From Odontocerum albicorne (taxonomy: Eukaryota > Arthropoda > Insecta > Trichoptera > Odontoceridae), in contig OX463842.1 of NCBI GenBank assembly GCA_949825065.1, positions 28,787,126-28,851,125 of the forward strand: 64,000 bases of DNA, given 5' to 3'. Positions within the stretch are counted from its first letter, which is position 1. Every line of letters begins with the position of its first letter. Position numbers and translations under genes: made by a program. The notes beneath the pieces were generated by a model. That model had not been told where the DNA came from, made no database searches, and was given only the letters and a program-made list of their open reading frames with translations. This document shows positions 1 through 11,820 of this stretch, piece by piece.

Positions 1-975
1 GATATCTGAGGAATTTTTTTTGTATTTGTTCTACATATATTGTTTTTATATTTGAGCTGGTGAGGAGCCCAAACCGTAGATGCATATTCTAATTTGGTTC
101 TAATTAGATAATTATATAAGTTTCGGAGGATATCGGTGCTGTTAAATTCTCTTGATATTCTCATTACAAAACCGAGTAGTTTGTAACAGTCCGATATCAA
201 ACGTGAGACATGGTTAACGAACGTGAGTCCGACATCGAAGGTTACGCCCAAATCCTTGAATTCAGAAACTCTGTTTAGTGCCACTCCCTGTATAGTATAC
301 TGATGGTGGATTGGTGAAAACGATCGACTATAAGATACACAGACACATTTATTAATATTGAACAGAAGATGATTTTGCTCACTCCAGGAGACTAGGGAGT
401 CTAGGTCCTGTTGTAACTGTGCACAGTCGTGAGGTGAATTGATCTTTTTGAAAATTTTCAAGTCGTCAGCGAACAATAAACATGTCGAGTGACTTATGGA
501 ATTTTGAATGTCGTCTATTAATATGAGGAATAGTAGGGGACCTAAATTGGATCCTTGTGGTATACCAGATCTTGCGATAAGTTCCACAGAAGACTTGTTA
601 CGGATTGTTACGTATTGAGATCTTTCTTTTAGGTAAGATGCAAATAATCCAATTAGATTATCGCTGAAGCCAAGTTTGTGCAGTTTCTTAAGTAATATAT
701 CGTGATCAACTTTGTCGAAAGCTTTCTGAAAGTCTGTATATATTACGTCCGTTTGTGAAAGTTCGTCTAAGTTTGACGCAATCTGTTGTGTGAGAGAGAG
801 AAGGTTAGTAACAGTCGATCGTTTTGGCAAAAAGCCATGCTGGTTTCCAATAAGTCTTGTTGATACTTGGTGGGTCAATTGGTTGCACAGTACAGTTTCG
901 AAAATTTTTGGAAGCAAAGAGAGAACAGCTACAGGTATGTAATTATGAGAGTCTAACGGGTCTCCCGATTTGAAG
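1..975 (-). mobile_element. LINE (non-LTR retrotransposon) reverse transcriptase fragment
   Basis: Read on the minus strand from about 970 to 1, one frame without a start codon gives successive reverse transcriptase blocks: GDPLDSHNYIPVAVLSLLPK, QHGFLPKRSTVTNLL, YTDFQKAFDKVDHD, GIPQGSNLGPLLFLI and the catalytic LLFADDLKIF. A LYNYLIRTKLEYASTVW-type thumb region follows near the left edge. The order and wording are those of a Jockey/CR1/I-type LINE ORF2. The frame looks largely open across about 950 bases, so the copy is not very old. It is cut at the right by a mariner remnant and at the left by the window edge. Exact clade is not determined. Confidence 0.88.
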
Positions 976-984
976 TTTTCATAG

Positions 985-1925
985 CGTTGAACATGTCTGT
1001 TTTTGTGCCTGAAAACTACAATTCGCGGACAGCATTGATTTTCTGTTACCATTTGAAGAAAACTGCTGCAGAATCGCATCGAATGCTTGGAAACTTACGG
1101 TGAGCATGCTCTTGGTAAATCACAGTGCTTTGTGTGGTTTAAAAAATTCAAAAGTGGCGATTTTGACGTGAGAAATGAAGAACGTGGAAGACCACCGAGA
1201 AAGTTTGAAGACGCTGAATTGCAAGCATTGTTGGATGAGGATGACGCTCAAACGCAACAACAATTCGCGGATCAATTAAATGTGACACGAGAAGCCGTCT
1301 CCATATGTTTGGAAGCCATGGGAAAGATCCAGAAGGTGGGAAAATGGGTTCCACATGAACTGAATGAAAGACAGCAGGAAAACCGATAAACCACTTGCGA
1401 AATGCTGCTCGCCAGGTACGAAAGAAAATCATTTCTCCATCGAATTGTGACTGGCGATGAAAAATGGATGTATTTCGAGAATCCTAAACGTAAAAGATCA
1501 TGGGTTACTCCAAGCAAACCAGCGACATCGACTGCAAGGCCAAATCGCTATGGACGGAAGACAATGCTCTGTGTTTGGTGGGATCAGAAGGGTGTTATCT
1601 ATTATGAGCTGCTAAAACCTGGCGAAACCGTTAATACTGAACGCTACCGACAACAAATGATGGATTTCGCATGCGGCTTACCCACTAGACTTGGCTCCAT
1701 CCGATTACTACTTATTTGCATCGATGGGACATGCACTTGCTGAGCAGTGCTTCACTTCTTACGAAAATGGCTCGATGATTGGTTTACCTCAAAAGAGCAG
1801 CAGTTTTTTGGTGTGGCATCCACAAATTGCCAGAGAGATGGGGAAAATGTGTAGCTAGCGATGGGCAATACTTTGAATAACATATTTTTTACCATTTTCA
1901 TACAATAAATGTGTATTTTCTATAA
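985..1925 (+). mobile_element. mariner transposon remnant (irritans/cecropia-like), disabled
   Basis: The transposase starts at 993 (MSVFVPENYNSRTALIF) and breaks at a stop near 1100. It resumes in another frame at 1087 (ETYGEHALGKSQC, FKSGDFDV, LLDEDDAQTQ). It shifts again at about 1390 to give FLHRIVTGDEKW, which holds the first catalytic aspartate, and WWDQKGVIYYELLKPGE. At about 1675 the text jumps to DLAPSDYYLFASMGHALAEQ and ends CVASDGQYFE before a stop at 1878. The segment that should carry the second catalytic aspartate (HDNARPH in relatives) is deleted, so this copy cannot be active. Clear terminal inverted repeats were not found. It lies against the LINE fragment at 1-975 and probably inserted into it. 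Confidence 0.88.
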
Positions 1926-2269
1926 AAAAAAAATCCGGTTTCATATTTACAGACCTGATAAATACTGTTGTGCACTATCATCTTAACATATTTTGGTACT
2001 CTTCAATTTGAACATACATACATATGTGTTTAAGTGCTCATTGACTTTTCTATTGCTACATTCCTTTCAACATCCCTCTTACTATTGCATTATCTGAGAA
2101 AATATTACCCAATTAGCAAAATTCCTTAACTGTCCCAATTACTTAACTTAATTCCTTCAACAATCTTTCTCACCCAAATATCTCATTTAGTAGGTTAGTC
2201 CATAAATTAATTCATTTTTTAAACAATACAAATAAAACACCTTTTAATCGATAATATATTATCCTTCAT
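1926..2269. other. AT-rich spacer, nothing recognised
   Basis: No reading frame of note, repeat or RNA-like element was seen between the mariner remnant and the next LINE. The sequence is A/T-rich with scattered short homopolymers. Confidence 0.5.
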
Positions 2270-3570
2270 TATTTATTTATTTTATTTTATTTTATTTACG
2301 ACACAACGGTGTCTTTTATATATAAATGCACATATGAAAAGTTATACAAGTACATAAAATTATTGACAAAATACAAAACCTTATCTTAAACTTCATGGAG
2401 ATACAAAAGCAGTAGATATAATAAAAAGAGTAATTGTTTAAAATTACAAAGTCATTGTTTAAAATTATTTAATATTTATATATATTTAAATTTAATATAT
2501 GTATGTATATTACCAAATTTATTTAACCTTGTGTAATGTATTTACCTAAATAACTTGCTATTTATTAGAATTGAGACTTATATTAAAGTTAATAAAATAA
2601 TTAAAATTACTGAACATCGTTACAAGGTTGTATTGGGGCTAATTTTTGAGCTGTCACAGGACTCATCCTAGAATTTCCGAACTATAGTGTAGTAATTTTT
2701 GGTATAAAAGGGATTGTGCTGTCTCGTGGATCTAGTGGGAATACGAAATGAAATGCATGCCAGTAGGTGAGGTGCATCGAACACTGAGTAAATGCTTTTG
2801 TATAGTAGTACTATATTGGCTATTTTTCTTATGTCACAAGAGTTTCATAGCATTTAACAAGTAGCGATAATTTCTTTGTTCATGTGATATTCTTAGTTTA
2901 AAATTAATGAATCTTAGAAATTTGTTTTGTACTCGTTCTTAAGTTTGTGCATGGGGGGCATAATGAGGAGACCATATTGATGGGTTCAAGTCTAGGCGGT
3001 TATGTACCAAAGAGCAGTATATAAGTTTAATGTTCGGAAATCCAAAAAATGTTGGGCAGTTCTAAGTACAAATCCCAAGATTTTTAAACTCTCCTGAGTG
3101 ATTTTGTTCACGTGTTCAATAAATGAAAGTTTTTCACCAAATATAATTATTCTTTAAAAACGAATGGACATTTACTCAGGTTTAAGTGCATTTTGTTGGT
3201 GGTACACCATTGTTGTAATTTATTTCAATTTTCTTTTAATTTAAGACAATCAACAGAATTACTTATAACTTTGAACATTATTAAATCATCAGCAAAAAGT
3301 AAAATCTCTATATCACTAAGTGTGTCAGCTATATCATTAATGAATCAGAAAAACAATACTGGTCCTAGATGCGATCCCTTGGGTACACCACTAGTAGCTG
3401 TAAAGGGATAACAAAGACAACCATCGATTTTGACAGCAAGTGTTAGATTTCTAATGTAGCTTTCGATCCAGTCTAAGAGCGGGCTGACTATTCCTAAGGA
3501 TTTCAGTTTACTTAATAGAATATTATGTGATACTTTGTCAAATGCTTTACTGAAATCTATATATCAACTT
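2270..3570 (-). mobile_element. second LINE fragment, 3' half with 3' UTR
   Basis: On the minus strand, 3560 to about 3130 reads IDFSKAFDKVSHNILLSKLK, SGVPKGSHLGPVLFF, INDIADTLSDIEILLFADDL and then MHLNLSKCPF. These are reverse transcriptase motifs of the same general type as the fragment at 1-975. Stops appear downstream of about 3130, although thumb-like text (an ...APINMVSSLC... region) is still visible near 2950. The left end, at about 2280, is a TTTATTT-rich 3' UTR that reads on the plus strand as 'tttatttacgacacaacgg'. The copy is degenerate. Confidence 0.82.
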
Positions 3571-4075
3571 GTTGCCATCTTACAGCAATGTTAGTTGCCA
3601 TCTTACATCTTATACAATTATCAACAACTTGTTGCCATCTTACCGGTAGTTTTTTAATTCATCAAGATAGATAGGTAAGTGACATTTTTTATTGAGCTTT
3701 AAGAATATTTTGATTGAGCACAAATTTTCTGATTTTTGGGTTCGAAGCATTAATATAGACCTCTCAGTGAAGAAACTAATCAACAAAAACTCCAAGAAAC
3801 ATATTTTTTTACTTTCGACCCTTTCCAAACTAACATAATTATTGCCAGCCAAAGATAGATAGGTGTGCAATTTTATGTATTTATTTTTAGTTGCTAGACT
3901 TTGTAGAGGTGCTAAATGTGTTGGACATCTTAGTTTTTTGGGAATTCCGAGTCAATAAGTGTGAGTGCATTCATTTTTTAACTAGACCCAATTCTTCATT
4001 TGCCTTTGAAAACACTTCATTCCATGTTCTCCACCTCGAACAGAAAAACCGTCTAATTTGCAAAAGTAAATATCT
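3571..4075. repeat. spacer with three copies of a GTTGCCATCTTAC word
   Basis: The 12-13-mer gttgccatctta(c) occurs three times between 3570 and 3645, beside the broken end of the LINE. The rest, to 4075, is AT-rich with no supportable gene. The short open frames on both strands here have no recognisable content. Confidence 0.45.
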
Positions 4076-4215
4076 TACCCCTGACAGAAATATTACAAAA
4101 CTGATTAACATATATCAAGAACAATATGGGTCCTAGAACACTACCTTGACGTACTCCGAATTTCACAGAAACAAACTCACTAAATATACTATCACCCAAT
4201 TTAATTCTCAGAGTT
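4076..4215 (-). mobile_element. short LINE reverse transcriptase fragment
   Basis: Minus-strand translation of about 4210 to 4100 gives FVSVKFGVRQGSVLGPILFL, the reverse transcriptase block just before the FADD motif. Only this block survives, so it is a small relic of a third LINE. Confidence 0.7.
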
Positions 4216-4605
4216 CTTTAAGACGCCAAGTTGAGCCAACATACCGAGCTTGCCCTCCTAATGGTGGAGGTGTCTCCACTGGGAGTGTTGTGGGATAAGC
4301 CCGGACCTTTTGGAGGCTTCTCTCTTTAATGTATTTTTTTCCTTTGCCTTAGAATGTGTGGTATTGCAGGATATATGTATATTATATTTTGCATATTATT
4401 TATCAGTGAACCTATTATTATATTAACTGAATTGATTGTATTGACTGCTTATTTATTGTCATTTTTTTTTTATTTACGTGGACTGAAAAACATCTGATGT
4501 CCTCGCAGCCGGGCACACCTTCTATTGGTGGGGGTGTATCTCGACTGGAGGGATGTTATGAGATGGCCCAGACCTTTTGAAAGCTTCTAGAAGCAATAAA
4601 TTCCT
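4216..4605. repeat. two diverged copies of a GC-richer ~90-bp segment
   Basis: 4250-4325 and 4520-4595 are related. Both carry a 'ggtggaggtgtctccactggg' / 'ggtgggggtgtatctcgactgg' core, followed by a cccggacctttt/gcccagacctttt segment and a cttct end. They are direct copies about 265 bases apart and look like relics of one transposable element tail. Confidence 0.55.
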
Positions 4606-5040
4606 TTTCCGATGTTGGCGTTAGATAAAATGTAAACTCGGATATTATTTTAGAATGAAGGATGCATAATTCAAAATCTGTTCATTCGGTTTGTTCCTAT
4701 CAATTATATTATGTGACAGATAATTTGTTACATTGGGGAAATATTCATATAGGCCACAACAAAATTTTAGTGGTTCTTGTGTCAACGATATTTTCATGCC
4801 ATGTAGGTGTATACTTTAATAATTGAATCAAAAAATTACTGCAGATTAGAAGACCGGGAGAAACCACTACACTATCTTTTCCAGATAACTAACATGATGA
4901 AATTTATGGAGAGGAATCAAGGGGTATCATGTGAGTTACAATGCTCAGTCACGAGCTACACAACAAGATAATGAGTTTGTTCAAATAGGTTTTCAAAAAT
5001 AAAACAAAAAAATCATAATATAATTGTATTTATTTTGATA
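4606..5040. other. AT-rich spacer, nothing recognised
   Basis: No gene, RNA or transposon signature was found. It links the LINE cluster to the long transposon-poor block on its right. Confidence 0.45.
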
Positions 5041-6647
5041 TTTCATACAATACAATAAAATGTGATAGGTAGAAAATTGAAATTAAGATACACAAAAATA
5101 AAAAAAACGGTAAATATGGTAGTTAATTAAATAATATACATATTTGTGTTTTATAAAATCTTTTGCATCATGTCCAAATATGTGATAAATAAATTGAGGT
5201 AGATTTTCATTTTCTCATATCTTGTTACGAACAATTTCACATCCCGGAATATTTAAAGAGGAACATAAAATGAAAACTCATTTTATAGCCCGATCGAATC
5301 GAAATATATTAATATTATAGGCAATATTTTAGACAGGGGTCAATAAAAAAATTAAAAATGTTTACTCACTAACACAGAACTGAAATATAAACAGAAAGAA
5401 ATCACCTATTTTTATTTATCAAGTATACAAATTATTAGAATATCTACAATGTCATCGAGGGAATGGTTTCAATAGACTTTCCATTAACATGCAAGCTGAT
5501 TCCATTAACATGCAAGCTGTGACAACATAAATTTATATTAATATATAGTATATATTCTGAAACATTCATAATAAACAGAACATTAATGTATATCCCTTTT
5601 CGATTGCCTACTTTAAGCTAACACACTTTAACTTTGGGTACAGTGGAGAGCGGCTCAACATCCACTCTCCACCTCTCCATCTCCACACGTGTTCCTTATC
5701 AACATTATTAATTACCTAAGTCAGTGCCCTCCATTCCCAAATTTAAAGGCGAGGTGGCAAACACCAGGGGGGGGGGGGCAAAATTGCCTTGGCCTATTTG
5801 TCAAGATAATATTTAAAACAAACATCCCATGTCAGGGGGTGCCAAAAGTTCATGTAAAAAAATATTCTGAAGTAATAAAAAATCGAAAAAAAATTTTAAT
5901 ACAATAACAAAAATATTTACATATATCCATGATTACATTTCGAATTAAGTAATATTAAAGCTGCACAATTATGTGATTTCATAAAATTATATATTTTGTA
6001 AAAAAAAGTTTGTGTTATCATTCAATGACTGAATACAAAGTATTTCTAATAATTTTTACACTAGAGGAAAACAAATACAGATAACCTTTGGTATATTGAT
6101 TTAAATATAGTGGAATTCATAATTAATATTTGAACAGGTTAAAAATTCTATTAGATAATAAACTTCTAGTTTCCATTTACATATTATAAATTGAACAACA
6201 TACTTGAAATAAAAAATGATAGATTTGAATCAGCATCACAAATTATTACAAAATACAATCAACAATAATGAAGTATAATATTTACTAAAAGTTTTTAAAC
6301 TTAATCAGGTGAAACAATCCATTAAAACATATTTTATTATTTTTCTTTTATAAAATGGCAGAAATAATTCTATTGAGGGTGAGCAACTTACAAAAAAAAC
6401 TTATTTACAAGTAGTGTGTTTTTTATAAGATTCCTCAATTTATAGAAATATATTTGAATATTTTAACCAATTTAAAACCACATACTTTTTTCAATCATAG
6501 ACTGATATTTTGTGATTTTGAACTTATTTTTATACAAAGATTATCTGCATATTATGTCTTCTTTAATTACAGTATTAATTCATATAATTTGTTTTTAAAT
6601 GGAAGCCTCTGAGAGATTCCATTTTTATAAATATTATTTAGTATGTC

Positions 6648-6689
6648 CTTTATGGAAACTCACACACATTTGTGCGAGTTTCCGTAGAG
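6648..6689. other. near-perfect RNA/DNA hairpin
   Basis: The arms ctttatggaaactcacaca and tgtgcgagtttccgtagag pair over 19 positions, with one A-C mismatch and a four-base loop (catt). As a plus-strand RNA it has two G-U pairs; as a minus-strand RNA those become mismatches. It lies in the block downstream of jing. Function is unknown. Confidence 0.55.
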
Positions 6690-9600
6690 AAATAATATAT
6701 ATAATATTACTTGGAAATTTATCAACTGTTTAACGACTTGACAAAGAAACATTCACAAATTACTTCCAAATTTTACAATTTGATGTTTATATGGTGAACC
6801 GTCTATTTTATTTTCTTTCAGGTTTTTCCATTTGATCAGTAGAAAGATACAAAGTGAAATGATTTCCATTTCCACTTCGCCTTCTTTCATAAAACTAGAA
6901 ATATATTTCCATTTTCTGATTTTCATCATTCTGTTTAAACATTTAAAATTTTCAACACTGACGTATATCATATAGTTGGTCTACTTAGTCCATTCGATTA
7001 ACTTTCATCCTTTCCTGTAATTGATATGATTAATTATTTCTTCCAATTTCATATATTGCTTAAAATCATTAACTTACATTCATAACTAAAGTTACCCTGT
7101 TATGCCTCACCTAACATAATTGTTAATATTCACTTGCATATTTTATTGTGTGGTCTCATTAACTTTCATAAAGGGTAAATAGAGGTATCACTTGATATTT
7201 CCAAAATATGAGAGAAATCTGTGAATGAAAAAATTGTTTATCAAATCTTACAAATATGACCGTATTTAAAAACATGTAGCCAGTACTTGGAACAAGGCAC
7301 ATTAAAATGATTTTTTATTGAATTATAATATATGTAATTGAGAATCAGCGAGTGTTTTTTAAAACTTCCGTATAAACAAGAAAAGAACAAAAGATCTTGA
7401 TAACTTGAATATAAATAATAGCAGGCACCCCATACAAAGATTGCGAGGATTGGGAAGACTCAAAGATGAATGAATTCATAGTAGATGTAATTAGAAGGAA
7501 CTATCGAGAAAATTGTTCTATAAAATTGATATAATGTAATAATAATTATGTATAATTCAACAATAAACTACAGTGAGGGCACTGTATTCACATGACAATC
7601 TAATTATACACATTAAGAATGTAAATACATTTTCACTGTACAGATATATTTATATATATACTCTTCCATTATAAAGATGGGCAATCTTAAATTTGCAAAG
7701 TTGTTTCTTTTTCTAAATCAACTATTTTCAACATTTTTTAATGATTTATCATAAAATCTTCTCAGGCTCAATAATATTTGAAAAACTCGTCTAATAATAT
7801 ATTAAATTAAATTAAACCATAGAATAATTGCCACAAGTATTTTCTAATTCCAATGAAAATATTAAGTTATTCGCACACTGGTTGAATAAATTTGTCTAGG
7901 CCTCATTTCAACTAAAAAAAATATATTGTCATCAATTCATAAAATTCCATTGATTGATTAAATACGACCAAACAAATAATTCTTCCTTGTTTCATTACAA
8001 AAAAGCATGAATACTTTCTATTATTTCAACTCCATATTTATTATAAGTGTAATTTAAATACATATTTGCTATATTATACAATCTCAATATTCTAACATTT
8101 TTTAAATTAATCAATATTGAACAGTTTTAAATAAAAAATACTAAAATTGTTTTAAGAATCATAATTTAATAGTGAGCATTATTACAGTAATACAATACAT
8201 ATTAATACTCTTAAAGTTCTAGAAAATCTCAATTCATATTTTATTTTTAAGATTGCAGTTGGGTAAACTGGAGACAAAATTGCCTAGACAAAATTACTAC
8301 CACTTTTGATGATAAAAATCAGTCAGAATACTGTGTAGAAAGAAACTATTGAAAAACAAACAACTTTCACTCATTAAAAAACGGTAATATTAAGAGATAA
8401 GAGAACACTGTTTCACTAAAATTATTATTAATATACATTTTTCAAACATAATTACCAAATAATTGAAAATGTCCAATTTTTCGCATTAATTTAGTGCAAA
8501 AATATACCCAATAGTCCAAAAAATATGGGAGTTCAATTTGAAATCAAAATTTCAGTCAATTAGTTAATTATATCAAATATGTATATTCATTTGGAAAATT
8601 GATACCTGCAAAAATCACTTATCAACCAGACAAAAAAACTTGAAAAAATCGCACACTTCATTTGAAAATCCTGATACATGAATGTATATATTTAGAAAAT
8701 AATACATATGTACTTCTAATTGTCTTAATAAAAATATTTTCCTACACGGAGTGGTAATCCACTCCTATCAAAACGAAACGTATCATTAGACTTATTTTAA
8801 AATCACAAAACTACAAAGTGACCATTACTTTATACATTATTTTGGTTATGCACAATTATTAGATTTTTAATATGTAATCATTATTTTCTACTACCTTGTC
8901 ATGAAACAAAAATTTATAGAATCTAAATTAATTGTGTAAATTTTCGACATATCGTTTTTCGATTACTAATATAATTATCCGCAGTAAAAAAAATCAGTCT
9001 ATCAAACGTAACTTACAAAAGTGTCGAGAATTAATGCCGGGTGCATCTTCTCAAAAAAAAAAGATAATTTGAACTAATCAAATATTTCCACTGAGGGTTT
9101 ACGTGTTTTAAAACCGTGTTACAGAGATCAAAATTTATTTAGGAGCAATTATATACGGAGACAATACAATATTCACTATGTGTATTTCATATCAGTTCAC
9201 AAAAATATTTAGTAATTATTTCATAGTAAAATATATGGCACTTTCACCATTCATTTATGAAAAAGCAATGTGCCGTAAATGACATATGGCACTGTAATTT
9301 TCATAGAATTTATGTTGCTCATTACTCGTATAAATAGTTAAGAAAATATACTTTCCCCATTCACAATGCTTCCTATTGCATGATATTCAAAATGATATTT
9401 CACAGAGCAAGGTTTTGGTGCCTTTTGTTAATTGAAAAAAAATCCAGAAAGCATTTTGATCTTTGAAATAAAGCTAATTGATATTTATTTAAAATAAATA
9501 TTGTGGAGAAAATATTGCCCACTATAACATAATTATTAACTAAATTATTAAATAAGAAAAAGAAAGTTGACATTGGATTAACTAACTTTGTAAAATTTTA

Positions 9601-10309
9601 ATCAAGATATGGATATTTTTTAGACATTTTATCGCAACTTTAATGTCTTTGGTTTTGTGTAAGTTTCAAGTAAAATATCGAGTAATATAAAACACAGGAA
9701 TGCAAGGTGACTCAAAAAAGGAATATTCGACTGCTCTAAAGTAAAATTTTCCAGCATGATTTTTATTGATATGAGAAACAGAAATCAAAAATGTCTTAAA
9801 AGCACACTTAAATTTTGAACTGAATTATGTAAACCTATATTTTGTTCTACTCACTAAAGCAGAGCGCAGATTATGTAGAACCTTCTAATTTATTAAATGC
9901 ATATAAATGGAAAATCATTTTGGTCATCATATTGATACATGAAAACTACAAAGCGCGTACAAAAACTTACTGAACTTATTTCACTCCATGGAAATGGGGC
10001 ATGTTGAAAATAATTCATAACTAATAAAACATTAACTACCTAAAAATATAGATTAAATTACATGAAGTCCTTCGAAAAATCAAGCCAATAAAAGACTCGC
10101 AATTATAACAAAATAAAACAGAGATCAATGAATTATTAGTGATAGAGAATGGTTGGAGGAATCATACCAACAGAATGTTATTTGCTATATATTGTTAAAA
10201 GTGCATAAATTAAAACATAATCAGGTACAAACACTCAACCCACGCGGAAGGGTAAACCAAACTGGAAACGCTTAATTGAGAATGATGAAACTGTACAATA
10301 ATGACAGCT

Positions 10310-10440
10310 GGTATGACGGCCTCCCCACCTCCACCTCCCCCCGCTACTCTAGAGAAGATCCCACTCTACCCCCCTAACTTAAACCTTACCTTAAACCGAC
10401 ACGCTAACGATAAGACTACACTTGTACACAATTTGGCAGT
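10310..10440. other. C/T-rich patch inside the candidate jing 3' UTR
   Basis: A run of ctccccacctccacctcccc followed by ctctagagaagatcccactc stands out sharply from the AT-rich surroundings. It lies about 1 kb past the jing stop codon. On the jing strand it is a purine/G-rich tract. No function can be assigned. Confidence 0.4.
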
Positions 10441-11429
10441 GTGTTGTGTATGAGCTGGCTGTGTGAATGCCTCAGACCAGACATGATCCTACATACATTT
10501 CAATATAAACTCTTGGAGAATAAAATCTGACCCATTAATCTAAGTGTAGCACTCTGTAATGTACAACACTAATTTTCTAAGCACTCCACAACATTTTATA
10601 TTACATATTTCACAATGGTTTCAGAAGCTTTACTTATTCATCCTGATAAAAGAGTTTGCAAAAATATTTTACATCATGCGCTAAGGATGAAACTTTCAAA
10701 TTTACATCTCTTATTAAAAATTTAAGATAAGGAATCATTGAAACCATGAGATCTCTATATGAATACAAGAAAATATTTATCTTCGCATACCCTATAAGTT
10801 AACAAACAAAATATGTACAAACCTTCTTTATTTACATTCAAATTTTACAAAATTACTTTTCATACATAAATAACATGACACGCTAATGATGGAGATGGCC
10901 GTCGAAATCCAATGAAGTAAAACTTACTAAGTGACAGATAATGATTAAACTATATACGAAAGAGAGTTACATCATCATCAAATGACTTGGTGAATTGAAT
11001 GTAACTCAACAAAATTTTAAGTCTTGAATTTTGTTTTAAATTGATAATGTCAACATCGCTTCGATTTTATTTTATAATACAATAATTCAGTCTTATCAAT
11101 CTGTGAGAAACATAATGTCCATTTATGTAACTATTCAGCAGTCATTACTGACTAAAAAGTTTCCAAAGAAATCTATCTGTAAGAATTTCATCACGAAAAA
11201 AATACAGTGAACCCTTAGAGTAGACCGCTAAAATAAACTAATCCGAATACATATAGCATAGGCAGAGTGGTATCATTGATAGTAATTTATACATTGAACA
11301 AGGCCATTGTGGTGAAGTTAACAACTCGTCGCCACTGCTCGCAGACCGTTCCACTCTAGTCATCTATTCTTCTACAGTTTGTACACGTTGAGCTCCTATC
11401 GTCAGGCGACTGCACGCATGAAGGCTTAT

Positions 11430-11820
11430 TTATCTCTTCCCTTGCTTCCTCTTGGCGGCCCCTGTCAATTTCTTGAAAGAGCCCTTTCGCACGCCACTCT
11501 CCATTCTCCTTATTTTACAATTATTATCAAAAGAGGATTCCTTATTGGCAGTGTTGGTTACTAAACTATCAGTCTTGGCGTTATTATTGTGACAGTGTGT
11601 GGCATTGGGACTCTTGCTGGTGGCAGCCTTGTACAGCCCGTTGACAGGCGGGCGAGGTTTCACCCAGCACTCTTTTTCCAAGTTTCTGGGTTCTGGTGGT
11701 GATCTGTATGAGGCACAGAACCCTGAGTAGAGAACTTCTCTGGCCGCGGCATCCAAACTGGTTATGGGAACTTCCTTCACTGGTACAAAATCCTTTTCTG
11801 GTAACCATTCATCATGTATC
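11430..11820 (-). CDS. jing: jing last coding exon with TAA stop
   Basis: The acceptor tgttttag lies at 11821-11822. The exon opens with [20 protein letters not shown], aligning to the AEBP2 block around LPDVW...VVHLSKLP, then [18 protein letters not shown]. After that the sequence is insect-specific: Asn/Ser-rich, then a highly basic tail ([14 protein letters not shown]) that could act in nuclear localisation or nucleic acid binding. The stop codon is TAA at 11432-11430. Confidence 0.92.

Larger units (their letters stand above)
5041..11429 (-). other. transposon-poor AT-rich block containing the jing 3' UTR
   Basis: This 6.4-kb block immediately follows the jing stop codon in the direction of transcription. 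I saw no LINE, mariner, SINE or MITE sequence in it, unlike every other part of the window of that size. It must contain the 3' UTR. How far the UTR extends cannot be read from sequence, because AATAAA-type signals on the minus strand are very frequent in such AT-rich DNA. It includes a 20-bp direct duplication (attccattaacatgcaagct twice, about 5480-5520), a poly-G run near 5768-5780, a hairpin at 6648-6689 and a pyrimidine-rich patch at 10310-10440. Confidence 0.5.

Noticed and set aside
993..1878. active mariner transposase
   Set aside because: Frameshifts, stops and loss of the segment with the second catalytic aspartate make it non-functional.
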